From NCBI GenBank assembly GCA_028641055.1, contig CM054057.1, forward strand, positions 332,474,482-332,538,481: 64,000 nt of DNA, written 5' to 3'. The notes below the pieces were generated by a model. That model saw only the letters and a list, made by a program, of their open reading frames with translations. It did not search any database and was not told the DNA's origin. Shown here in pieces: positions 11,395 to 22,168 of this stretch. Positions within the stretch are counted from its first letter, which is position 1. The number at the start of each line of letters is the position of its first letter. Origin of the DNA: Alopecurus myosuroides (Eukaryota > Streptophyta > Magnoliopsida > Poales > Poaceae). A program made the translations under genes and the position numbers.

Positions 11395-12350
11395 GATGGG
11401 ATGCAGTCGATTTGACTCTCAGCGGAGGGTAGGCCCACCGGCGCGGGTACACATGTGGGACTGGATAAAGGGGGTGGCGTGGCGGGTTCCAGGGGGTTGG
11501 CGGGCCCACGTCAGCCAAGATGGAAGCGGTTGGTGGGGTCCCAGGCGGTAGCGGAGGGTCAACGCAGCCGCGGTCCACCGAGTTGACGTCGTGCGAGGCC
11601 GGCGACCAGATAGGCCGGGCTGCGCTCGCGGCGGCGCCGAGCGTTAGGTGGAACGTGAGCGTCCGGGAGCCAACGAGTAGGGGTCCATGAGCGAAGAGCG
11701 CGTCACCTAGGGACCCCGTCGGCATGGAGGCGGAGTCGACGAGCAACTCGTGGCGCCGGACGGAGATCGCCGGAGAGGGGTAACCGAGGGCGAAGTTTAT
11801 AGCATTGCGAACCCAGAGCGGGGAAGTGCGCAGATCGATTGAATCAAGAGTAATCCAGAGGTCGACCGGAGGGGAATCGGGCTCGATGCTACTGGAGTAG
11901 GCTACCACAGGGCGGAAAGATGAGAGGGGGACAGAGAGGTTCGGCGTACCTTTGCTTGGAGGACTAGTGCGGACTCGCCGCCGGCGGCGGCGCCTACGGG
12001 GGCGCGCGGTGCCAACGCCTGGGGCACGGGCGCGGGTCTGCGGACAGGGGGGAGGCAGGGCTGCGGTCGCCGGCGCGTCACCCAGCACCGCTCCATGGCA
12101 ACACCCAATGGCGACCTCGGGGGAGCATCGGCCGTGGGAGGGCAGTGGAAGATCCACGGGAGAGGGGGTGGAGAGGTGGAGAGCAGAGGGCCAGACAGGG
12201 TGCCGAGGGGGGGGGGTCTCCGGCGAAGGGCTGGGCGGCGGAGTGAGTGCGGTGGCGCCGGCGAGCGGGAGGGAGGCGAGGGAATCGCCTCCGCTGTCGC
12301 CAGACCCCGAGCCCAGAGCCATCCAATGGTCACTTGATGTCATCTGGTTT
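11395..12350 (-). pseudogene. Proline-rich LINE ORF1-like fragment, cut by G1
   Basis: A minus-strand frame runs through this GC-rich stretch and is stopped by a TAG formed by the first bases of the G1 LTR (11390-11392), so G1 insertion truncated it. The N-terminal half is Pro/Ser/Ala-rich with a run of Arg residues; the C-terminal half has a mixed composition (SPLWVRNAINFALGYPSP). It sits between LINE remnants and has the composition of plant LINE ORF1 N-termini, but no zinc knuckle or other diagnostic motif is left. The upstream boundary is where reverse transcriptase homology ends (about 12350). A host-gene fragment cannot be excluded. A 10-G run lies at 12207-12216. Confidence 0.45.
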
Positions 12351-12940
12351 TTCGAAATAATGTCAGGAAGTATAGTACTTAGTCGATTGGTAAGCACCTT
12401 AGAAGCTATGATGTAGATAAAATTACATATGCTAATTGGGGAACATATTCTTAAGATTGTCCGTGTTATTTACCTTTGGGATCAAGACAATGAACCAGAG
12501 TCCCTCCAGGGTAGAATCACCAATCAATAAGTCTCTTACAACCCTGTGATTTCTCCACTGAAAAAATCCCAATGCGTTTGGTAGAACAACACGCGAACCC
12601 ATCCGACTCTAGGGATTTTGTTGTACCCATTTGAAACAAAGTGGTCTTGATCTCCTCATCCGAGTAAGTCAAACATAAATCATCGTTCATGTTCTTAGTA
12701 ACATTCTCTTTATTAGCATCAATAACCAGTTTTGTTCCATTGCATGGTTTGGAAGAGAAAAGGCCATCATAGAACATCTCTACTCTATCATTTACTTCTA
12801 CTGTATCCGAATACTTTGAGCCATCCTCTCTAACCAGCGCTTTGATATTATTTGTTTGCCGACAGGCCAATGCACGGGCATGGAGGAAATACGTGTTTAG
12901 GTACCCTTCCTTGAACCATTCCACTCAAGACAACATGCAT
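12351..12940 (-). pseudogene. LINE reverse transcriptase fragment
   Basis: The frame 12517-12924 has the region just upstream of the LINE reverse transcriptase: WFKEGYLNTYFLHARA, an EDGSKY block and SLESDGFACC. The signal continues in shifted frames with VLIPKVNNTDNLKN and then VLTNRLSTILPDIISKNQ at about 12340-12410, which is the start of the RT fingers. It ends there without the palm motifs. No endonuclease or catalytic YADD is present. Similarity to the LINE at 1-2828 is only at family level, so this is an independent, older remnant. Frame breaks and internal stops mark it as dead. Confidence 0.75.
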
Positions 12941-15593
12941 GAAAGGACATTGGAAGAGGAACTATAAAATCTTCCTCAAGCAAAATAAGAAATTCACCAA
13001 AGGTGATAAAGGTATAAGAGTTATACCTTAATGATATTTTTCATTCTTGTATCGATTGCTAAAATTATTTTATGTATGCGATACAGGAGTCGCGGAAAGT
13101 AACAATACGGAAGAATAAAAGATATTGATGAGCGTGAAGTTTGGTGCATAAAGGATCATCCAAGGATGAATAAATCTCCACTTTTATTTTTATAATAAGG
13201 TCGCAATTTTGGTGACGTAATACTCTTGTGCATTAATAGGATGAAGTCCTGGTTATCTTATAATAATATTATGGATCAAGTTACAAATATTTTGAATTAG
13301 TGAAATATCATTTGTTCTGAAATATTCTGTGATTGGGTTGACACCACCTTCGAGAGGCACTATGATTTCAAACACATCATATACATGATGAAAGTTTGAG
13401 GTATCGAGTGAAGAACTTAATGGATTTCACACTTCTATGAAGGGTGAATTTGTTGAAGTTCTCAAGCACGTAGCGAAATCAAGAAGAAGAAGATTATTGA
13501 TGATGCTCTCATTGGTAATCCAACACTTCATAAAAAAATCAGAAGTAATGTCTTACTGATGTCTTGAAAGCTTTCAAGTCATAATTTGACTAAGTGAGAC
13601 AAAGTCAAACACTAAGAAGGATTCTTTTGCAAATAGTTCTTGATATTATCCATGGAATAGTATAGTAACTTAAGTTTTAATTTTAGCACAAAATTATTGT
13701 CTTTACTTTGTGTCATGGTTTTGAATTATAAACTATAAAGAGACACGTTAGTTTTAAGATCTAAAATTTTATGAGATGTTTAAAAATTGATCCTAAGATT
13801 GGAGAACAAATTTATAATTTGTTGGTTGTTCCAATTTCACATTGTAAATCCTTATGTATAACCATCGCATAAGTAACACATTTTTGTTACTGGAGATATG
13901 TGATTCTTAAGGGATTCGTTCCTTGTTGAATTCAATGGGAGGATGGTGTTTCTTGAAGGTATTAATGAATCTCCAGAAAAAGTTATCATAGTTGTGCAAG
14001 CGAAAGCAATTCGAATATAAATTTCTTTTTAGACTAATACCGAGAGCCATTATGGTGAGGCAAGCTGGTTATCAAGATAATACTTAACCAAGAATGCACA
14101 TAAAAGTTTTAAGGCAACTTGAATAAAGGATGTGCATGTAATTAGTAAAGATAATAGAAGGGCTATAATATCCAAATGAACTAGAGTCAAAAAAGGTATT
14201 TCATACCATTAAGTTCAAGTTGAAAAACTTGAAGGAATTCCTCTTGGAATAAAGAGTTCATAAAGCTTGTTTTGTCTTAATTAGTTTATGACAAAATCTA
14301 GAGTTGACTACTAAAGATCTTGTCATCTGTAGCAAAGTTTTATCGATTTGTATAATAAGTATGTATGAGAAATTAAAAAAACAAATTCCTTTTAAGGAAG
14401 ATTAATCGAGTTTGTGTACTAAGTACAACTCGAGTGTTTTGTTAAATATAATGCTATACAAGAGCCACAAAAAAATTGTACGAATAAAAGCCGGTTGGTA
14501 TACAAGTTTGGACTGGCAATGTAATTTATGAAGTAAAACAATAGTTGTTTTGACTTCATGGAAAATTGTAGAATTCTTGTTTTCCTAAAAGTCAGTGGGA
14601 CCTATTCAATGATGTCTAAGTAGTTGGAAATCATTGAAGGACTTGTTTGATGGAAAAGATGTATCATTGAAAATTTATTTTCAAAGATACATATGATAGC
14701 ATGGTTATTAATTCACAAAGGATTAAATTCTAAGTGTGAATTGATATAATACTATCAAAGAAAAATGCATGAAGTTTTAAATGAAAATTTGAAACTTGGG
14801 AGAACTAGGTTCTTAGAAGAAATAGGGATTTCAAGTGCAAGATCCAAAGTTGTAAAACAATGGCGAGCAATGATCAAATGATTTATCATTATGATCATAG
14901 TAGAAATTCCTCAAACTATGCATTGTGTAAAGACATGTGAAAATAGTAATTGTTGGAGAAATTTAATTTGACAAAAGTTCTATTAAACTCCAAATTATTA
15001 CGAGTATTCTCCACAAAGCTGTTTTGAAGATGTTTCTTCAAAAGAATGGAGAATAAGTTTGTAATGTAAAAGTTACATTATAAGAAATAACTTATGAGAT
15101 AAGTACATAAGATTAATGTTGTAATTATGTGATAATTATTGACCAAGGATTAAGATATAGTCTTATGATTATATGAATAGCAAGGGTTAAAACTGCTTAA
15201 TTAAAATTGAGCATATATTTATGAATAATACAATAATAGTAGTAAAGGGTAGAAGTTTAAATACTTCTAGTATTTTGGCTATCGGTTCATTATATGGACT
15301 TGGTCTGGTATTTTACAAAAGATGCAGGCTGGTCTATGATAAACGGTGAAACTGTATTCTTAGTTGAAACACCAAGGTTTCACCTAAAATAGCCTAGACT
15401 GCAGTTGACCATATGATCAAGGGGTATAATGAAAAAAAAGAGTTTCTTCATAATACATATGGTTCATACAACCTCATAAGAGGTTGATGGAAAATGTCTC
15501 TAACACAGTGTTTGCATGAGTGTTCCCTTATATCTATTAGATGTTTGATCGACTTATACAAACGGATTATTGCTAGTTGTGCAAGTGGGAGAC
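12941..15593 (+). mobile_element. AT-rich interior of old Ty1/copia element K
   Basis: This 2.65-kb stretch is AT-rich and has no open frame longer than about 60 codons. I found no copia integrase, reverse transcriptase or RNase H motif in it. It is assigned to K because it ends in a copia-like polypurine tract at 15582-15593, directly before an LTR start. It is either a thoroughly decayed pol region or the filler of a non-autonomous derivative; the sequence does not decide. The left limit is only where LINE homology ends. Confidence 0.4.
15582..15593 (+). other. K polypurine tract
   Basis: CAAGTGGGAGAC stands directly before TGATGGATG. BARE/Angela-type copia elements characteristically have a tract of the AAGTGGGAGA kind followed by an LTR beginning TGTTGG. 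This marks the plus-strand primer and the 3' LTR start. Confidence 0.6.
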
Positions 15594-16382
15594 TGATGGA
15601 TGTATGAACAAAGGAAATAATATTTATACACATGTTTCATAATTAGGATTCATATTACTATGATAAGGTTCCTGAATATGAGATCCAGAGGAAAACTCAC
15701 GCTCACATTTAGTAACACTAACACATTATTAAATTCTAGTCTTGCCTTTTACGACTAATTCATTAGATTCTTGATGACTATGTTTTCCTGGTCATAGACA
15801 TTGTTTATGTCAATATCAATGGATAGCATATCGTTGGAAGGGAACAATATGGCTGGGTATTCCCTAAGTAGATTGATATGCTAAGAGATTCCATTAAGAC
15901 ATCTTTGTCCTTACAGTCATATCACATCACGGTTATATTACAATGTGTCCTTTGACCATGAGGTTATCGGGGTGATATATTTTGGAGGATTTAGTTTGGT
16001 ACTATCAAGAGTCACACCATAAACTAGGTGAACATAACGGTAGCCACTGGGTAATTTTAAAGGAGTGTATTACCTCGATGTCGTGAGATGGGAATTACTT
16101 CTCCGTAAAAGGAGAGATGCATGTGTGGGCCCACTCAGTATTCTTGATATCCTTAAGTTCTATAGACAATGCATGATGATAAATCATGTGGGATATCGTA
16201 ATATAGTAAAGAGTAAAAGGAAAATTATCGATTATAGAGAAGAAAAAATTATAAATGAACCAGAGATTGTTTCACGGCAATGCCGGAATCCATAGTCTCG
16301 TGTAAGCTCGGTATCGTGAGTAAATGGGAAAATTGTATGATAAGCAACAAGTTCAGCAGATTATTCATTTAGTATGTGGGAG
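15594..16382 (+). repeat. K 3' LTR, piece 1 of 4 (BARE/Angela-like)
   Basis: Begins TGATGGATGTATGA. It contains blocks that match the order of BARE-1/Angela LTRs as I remember them: a ccatgag block, an actgggtaa block, a gtgggcccactc block, and an end at TATGTGGGAG. Without the inserted element E, the text continues as GTGGGAGTCAATATGGG, which parallels the Angela GTGGGAGCCAACATGGG. Family identity is from memory of those LTRs and needs alignment. Confidence 0.65.
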
Positions 16383-19300
16383 TGATGCGTGTGAACACAC
16401 GTTCGTTGGGAGACCCCGAGAGGAAGGTATGAAGAGTGCAGCAACAAGTTTTCCCTCCGAAAGAAACCAAGATTGAATCGACCAGTAGGAGGAAGGAGCA
16501 ACTTCAGAAGGTTGAAGCAGCTGAGATGGCAGGGCGCACTACCGGTTCATAAGCAACGTGGAACCTACACAACACAATCAAATCACTTTGCCCCAACGAA
16601 GCAGTGAGGTTGTCAATCTCGCCGGTATTGCTGAACACAAAGAGGTTAAACGTATGGTGTGGAAAACAGTAGAAGAACAGTATGAAAGCAGTAGCAGCAG
16701 TATGAAAGCAGTATGAAAGCAATGTGTATTATTAGAATGAGAAAATGGAATGGGGTCCATAGTTCACTAGTGGTGTCTCTCCGTGAAAGATAAATAACAT
16801 GTGTGGTGAACAAATTACAGCTCGGCAATTGACAGAAATGAAGGCTGCACCGTAGTGCATATGCAAGACAGAAAGATTACTATGTGATTCATGCGGGCAT
16901 TACAAAAAAATAGATAGACCGTCATCCAACCGCATCTATGTCTAATAATCCACCCTCCGAATATCATCCGAACAAACGTTGGGTATTAAGTTGCAAGCAA
17001 CAGATTATCGCAGTAAGCAAAGTGTGTAATGTAAACAATGTAAACTAAGTAAACACCGTTTTTTTCGAGGGTACGCAATTGTGTACCTGATTTGTATAGA
17101 AGATAGAGGTTTGAGTACAAGACAGTGACAGTCCGTTGCGCACAACACTTTCACAAACTCCGAGGACAGCCCCCCCACACACACAACAACCAAAAAACAA
17201 GAAAAGACCTATCCTAACCAGAGAGCAGAGCCGCGTCTTCGCCGAAGCTAGAGCCTCCAAGGAAGAACAACTCCAACTTGACATCCCTTGTCGACGCACC
17301 ACCCAAAGGAGAAGGGTGGTGTGACTCGATCTGCCCCGAGGAGGGCCCACTCGAACACCGCTAGCGAGGGGGTGCATGGCGCCCCTGCAACTCCACTTGG
17401 ATAGCGGCGAGCACCGGAGGAACACAACAAGGGACTTCAATGCCTTGTCTCCCAACGCAATGCTCTCACCAGAGGGACGACGTCGAAGACGCCGCCATCG
17501 CGCAGGTCCACTCCGAACCTAGGCTTTCACCTGGAGACATCAACCAGACCAGGGAGAGGGCAAGGAATGTGTCGGCACACCTCGGTGACACCTCCAGGAA
17601 GGGGACGACATCCACAGACGCCGTTGTCGGCGGCACCGGCCAAAGCCAGGCTGGACTTTCATACGGATTGTCGCGCACCTCCTGCCCTTCCTACACGACT
17701 GGGAAAAAATGTCCAAGTTGAACACACCGCCGCCGCAGTAGCCTTCACCATCATGGAATCGTGTTGTGGTTCACCTGCGACCTGCACACCGACGAGAGCA
17801 CTCCTTCTATCCGCAGCCCCCACCTTTCTTCCACCTTCCGCGCGGTCGAAGACCCGCCGCATCACCTATGTCAACTCCTGACAGCAGTGCTACGGCGGAA
17901 TCTGGCCCACGCCGCCAGCGGACGAATGACGCCCGCTCTGGCTCCGCTGCGAGCTCCTCGACTCAAGAAAATCAGCGCAGGGGCGCCGTCGCCGCGCTAC
18001 CGACATCGCCTCAAGGCCCTGGATGGCATGCGCCGCCGCCAGGAACCCTCTCCGTTGCAAAGAAGCGACGTCGCCACGTCCCCGCGTCGCACGCCGACGT
18101 CCCCGAATCTCCTCCCGGCCTCACAACTCCTCTCTCTCTCGTCGTGCCGTCGCTGCCTCCACTCTGAGCGCCGCCCATCGAGAGCTCCCCTTTCTTCCTC
18201 CTCCGACCAGGCAGACCCCCCACAGATCCCTCAGGCACCTCCTGCGAGGATGAGGACCCGGTGACCCGCTGCTATCACACTCCGGACAGCTGCGGTTCAG
18301 CCTGGCCCACATACCTAGATCGGGCCCAAGGAAAGCCCAATCTAGCCCGCAGCGCCAGATCTTCAACGCCGGCACCACCACGGCCTCTCGCCATCTCCAC
18401 GAGGTGCCCCTGACGACCAGGCGTCGTCGGCCCACCTCCATGGCATCAAGAAGTCGCGCGGCCGCAAGGCCCGCGCCGCCGCCTCTGCAGCACCGCCTCC
18501 AGGCCCGCGCCGCCACCTCTGCAGCTTCATGGACGCGCCCTGCTCCGAGCTCGGGAACTCCACTTGGCCACCAGCCCGCTCCGCCGCATCTCCACTCCTG
18601 CCGTGCGCCGCCGCTCCCTTCGTGCGCCGCCCGATAGAGGCCCTTCTTCGCACGAGGTCGGGTCTCAGGGTGCGCCTCCTCCCCGCCGCCTTTGACGGCC
18701 AGGGGGGCCGCCACCACCGCCAAGGACGACGACGGCAGCGGAGGGGCGAGCTTGCGGCGGCTGGTTTTGCTGGCTAGGGTTCGGGCCCCCGGGGTCGCCC
18801 GCACGTGCGACCCGGGAGGGGAGGAGAGACTCTGACAGAGTTTTTTTGGTCAGCACAACACCGTTGTTTTCTCCCTAATGGCAATAGCACATCCTCCATC
18901 CGTCACGTTTCTGTCACTCGAGCACATATGCAAAGGAGGCATGAACCCACTATCGAGCATTAATACTCCCTCTTGGAGTTACTAGCATCTACTTGGCCAT
19001 AGCATCTACTAATAACGGAGAGCATGCAAGATCATAAATAACATATGCATGAAGGTAACATGATAGATTGATAATCAGAAGACATAGCATTCAACATTCA
19101 TCAAATCCCAGCAAACACAACATGTAGCATTACATAAAGATGATCTCAATCATGTAGGGCATCTCACAAGATCTAAACATGAGGTACAAAGTGGAGACAA
19201 CAACCATCTAGCTACTTCTATGGGCCTGTAGTCCAGGGATGAACTACTCACGCATCACTTCGGAGGAGGGCATGCTGCTTTAGACCCCTCCGGTGATGAA

Positions 19301-19786
19301 TTCCCCTCCCGGCAGGGTGTCGGGGAGAGCTCCAGAACCCTCTCGGTCTCGGTATGACGATGACGGTGGCCTCGGGTGTTTCTCGGGACGAAGTGGTATA
19401 TTTTTAGGGTTGGCGTATCGGGGGGTATAAATAGGCGAAAGGGCAAAGGCGATGGAGGCCTGGGGCCCCACACCACCCCATGGCGCGGCCAGGGGCACGT
19501 CGCCCTATGGTGTGGCCCCCTGTTCCCCCCTCCGGGCCTCTTCGGGACTCCGTGGAACCATCGGGAATTCTAGGACCTCCGGACTTCGAATTTTTCAATT
19601 CCGAGAATATTTTGAGAACAACTTTTCTGAAACTAAAAACAACAGAAAACTGGCTCTGTGGCATCTTGTCAATAGGTTAGTCCGGAAAATCGATAAAAAT
19701 GACATAAAGTGTACAACAAACATGTAGGAAACAACATGAAAACAACATGGAACATCAGAAATTAAGGATACGTTTATGACATATTA
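16383..19786 (-). mobile_element. Solo LTR E (Athila-type, A family), TSD GGGAG
   Basis: On the minus strand this is an LTR homologous to those of element A (41617-43240), for example the gggtctcccaacga end block and the cggagggg/ctccccggcaccctg block. It is flanked by GGGAG at 16378-16382 and at 19787-19791, a perfect 5-bp target duplication. No interior is present, so it is a product of LTR-LTR recombination. It is interrupted by a retroposon (17059-18856). Its start has drifted (TAATATG instead of TGATACG). A TATA-like TATTTATA lies at about 19423-19430 on the minus strand. Confidence 0.85.
17059..18856 (-). mobile_element. GC-rich poly(A) retroposon inside solo LTR E
   Basis: Comparison with the uninterrupted LTR of A shows an extra 1.8 kb here. 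On the minus strand it starts with a GC-rich, CCCTAGCC-containing leader and ends at TACCCTCGAAAAAAA (17059-17065). AACACCG flanks it at 17052-17058 and 18857-18863, a likely 7-bp target duplication. A poly(A) end with a short duplication fits target-primed reverse transcription of a LINE-mobilised RNA. The interior has GC-rich frames (the longest is 18121-18804, 227 residues), but their Arg/Gly/Ala composition looks accidental and no reverse transcriptase is seen. It could be a non-autonomous LINE derivative or a retroposed host transcript. Confidence 0.6.
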
Positions 19787-19791
19787 GGGAG

Positions 19792-20106
19792 TCAATATGG
19801 GTGTCCACGGCTCCGCTATTGATTATTGAAAAGGAAAGAGTTTCCAGTTTCATGTCCATACACTATCGAATATGTCCACACAATATCAAACCTGTAGGGA
19901 AAACACACTTAAATTTGTGCTGTTTTTTGTGTATATCGGTAGGTCCGAATCAACTAGGAGTATCATCGGAACGGTGTTTCTGCATGATAGATATATTTTA
20001 TATATCGTAGATAATTTATTATGAGGGCATTGGATGTCCCAGAGTAATAGAAACTATTTCTATTACTGCCGAAATTTATTCCAGAGTTGTTCTGAGAGAG
20101 AAATTT
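19792..20106 (+). repeat. K 3' LTR, piece 2 of 4
   Basis: Continues piece 1 after the E insertion: TCAATATGGGTGTCCACGG, then CCGCTATTGATTATTG, TTTCATGTCCAT and GTAGGGAAAACACACTTAA. These follow the order of the Angela/BARE LTR blocks ccaacatgggtatcc, ccgctgttggttattg, catgtctgcat and gtagggtctacacactta. It ends at AAATTT where the copy of the C interior begins. No coding content. Confidence 0.65.
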
Positions 20107-20681
20107 ATTGTACAAAGCTTATTAGGAATCTTAAGTTGAGTAATCATGGAGTAGGTTTTCACACTCACGGGGCATGAGGCTTTCAACCACCTTGTCATTC
20201 ACATTACTTCAACATTCACCATTTAAGATGTTAGTGATAAAGGGGCAATGAGAGTCCTAGATCAATGGATACCACAGTTCAATTAGTAATTTTAGTTGAA
20301 TAATTTAGAGGCTAAATAAGACTTGATCATGTTTTACCTCTACTCAATTTTCTCTAAAGTGTCCACCATATTTTCTATTTTCCATTATGCTATTCTTTGA
20401 CCAATATAGGATTTTATTTTTCATTTTGTGTATGCATTTGCTACATAGTGCTTTTATTTCATTATACACTTTGTGAACTTTCATGAAGCATCTTTGCTTG
20501 CATATTTGATATTTCTTACAACATGAATTGTATATTGCTACTCATTTCTAGTATTAATCATTTGATTATATGTAGCATGAATAATCCTCCTTGATATCCC
20601 ATGATTGTTTCAATATGCAAAGTCCATGTTAGTTTTATCACCTTCATACTCGAGGACGAGCATGGGTTAAGCTTGGGGATG
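20107..20681 (+). repeat. Extra copy of the 3' interior of element C
   Basis: This 575-bp stretch repeats 25387-25962, the segment just upstream of the second C LTR, with few differences. It ends in the same tract, AAGCTTGGGGATG, followed by LTR1. A normal element has flanking host DNA, not its own 3' interior, upstream of its 5' LTR. This is therefore the end of a second, deleted unit in an interior-LTR-interior-LTR array. Confidence 0.85.
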
Positions 20682-22066
20682 TTGATGCATATAAAATGCA
20701 TACATGAACTTTGCATGTTATTACTTGTTTTCCTACATATTAGCAACTTATATTCATGTTTTATAATGATTTGGGGGATTTTCTAAACAATCCCCCTTCT
20801 TTTGGTTCTAACCCTGTTTTTCCAGAAAATGTACTTTTTAGTGTTTCAGACTTTCCGGGAGCTTCGGGACTCCAAAAAGGGAAACGCCAAAGAGCACGGT
20901 TCAGAATTTTTGAGATGAAGACCATGGGCCAAAGTAGAGGGAAAAAAGGCCAACCAGGTGGAAAAGAGGACCCTCCACGCGGCCAGATTCCTTGGCCGCG
21001 TGTGGGGCCCCCTTTTTGCCCCCGTGGCTCCGATGTCGTCGATCTTTCTTCTCCCGAGTGTCTCGTGACCTAAAAACGACTATATAAAGGGTCCCCTGGC
21101 CTTTTCGAGAAGGAGGCGGCACCGAGAGACGAAACCACGAAACAGAGAGACAGAAGGCTACCGCCGGAGAAGATCGGAGGGGGGAAACGCCGCCGGGATC
21201 ACCCCCGGAGGGCTCCACCCCCCTCTGGCGTGTTCATCATCAACATCTACAGCAATATCAGCTCCATCTCTCCACTGTAATCTCTTGGCAAACACGATGT
21301 ATGATGCAATACTATATTCCCTTGATGTATTGTGTCTCCCCGTCTATGTTTGAGTAGTGAATTGTTCTTGGCAATGGTGAAATAGTTCGTTGATTGGTTG
21401 CATACAAGTTTGTTATATTCTATGATTGTCTTTATGTACAATATATGAGTGCACACATATGTTGGGGAATGCATGTAGGGTGATCACCGGTAGCATAATG
21501 GAGTGGTGGTGACTTGGGAGTGACAGTAACCCGAGACCAAGCCACAAAATTAAGTTATATAGGGGACCTTAGAACGTAAGGCTAGGGTGGGAATTTATGT
21601 CTTAATCAATCTTTTGCATTCATTTACTTGGCCACATGATCCATCATAAGGGGTTGTAGATCATTTACTTGACTATACCTATTCATGGCTCCTTCCTAGA
21701 AGAAACAACTAAGACTAAAACATGTGCTTCACTAATTGTGACAACCACACGAACGAAACACCTATTGCTAGAACACTTGCTCCCTTGAGATACTTGAGAT
21801 ATTTGCTGCTTGCTACTTGTGAAACTTGCTTAGAAACTTGCATTTTAAACTTGCTTCACTAGTTACTAGACAAACCACACTCCACGTCACTTGCTTTTAA
21901 TTAGTTAGTTCCTTTTAGTCAAACTTATTGCTTTGCATAAACAGCCATATAAGAGGGTTATAGGGCTTTAGAGAATAGATAGCTTACCTTCAGCTCCTCG
22001 TGGGTTCGACACTCAAATACTTATCGAAAGGTACTACAATTGATCTCCTGCACTTGGGAGTCATCA
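20682..22066 (+). repeat. Element C, LTR1 (1385 bp)
   Basis: Runs from TTGATGCATATAAAATG to GGGAGTCATCA and matches 25963-27359 across its length, with scattered substitutions and small indels. The first base pair differs between the copies (TT here, TG in LTR2). The promoter TATATAAA is at 21081-21088, preceded by a GC-rich U3. The 3' end is followed by a 10-nt spacer and the primer-binding site. Confidence 0.9.
21081..21088 (+). promoter_or_regulatory. TATA box of C LTR1
   Basis: TATATAAA, with GGGTCCCC just downstream. The same site is at 26362-26369 in LTR2. Its position in the central part of the LTR fits the U3/R promoter. Confidence 0.7.
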
Positions 22067-22076
22067 AGCACTTTTC

Positions 22077-22094
22077 TGGCGCCGTTGCCGGGGA
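22077..22094 (+). other. Element C primer-binding site
   Basis: TGGCGCCGTTGCCGGGGA, the Athila-type site usually assigned to tRNA-Asp. It lies 10 nt after the LTR1 end, and elements A and B have the same 10-nt gap. Confidence 0.85.
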
Positions 22095-22168
22095 GCGTTG
22101 TGTTAAGATTTTATTCTTGTTTGCATTGCATACTAACATATAAACCTAAAACACAAAAAAATTATAAA

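Noticed and set aside
12941..15593. Decayed copia polymerase in the K interior
   Set aside because: No integrase, YVDD or RNase H motif could be found in any frame, so only the LTR and polypurine tract support K.
18121..18804. 227-codon minus-strand frame in the retroposon
   Set aside because: Composition is Arg/Ala/Gly from GC-rich DNA and overlapping frames on both strands are equally open; no recognised motif.
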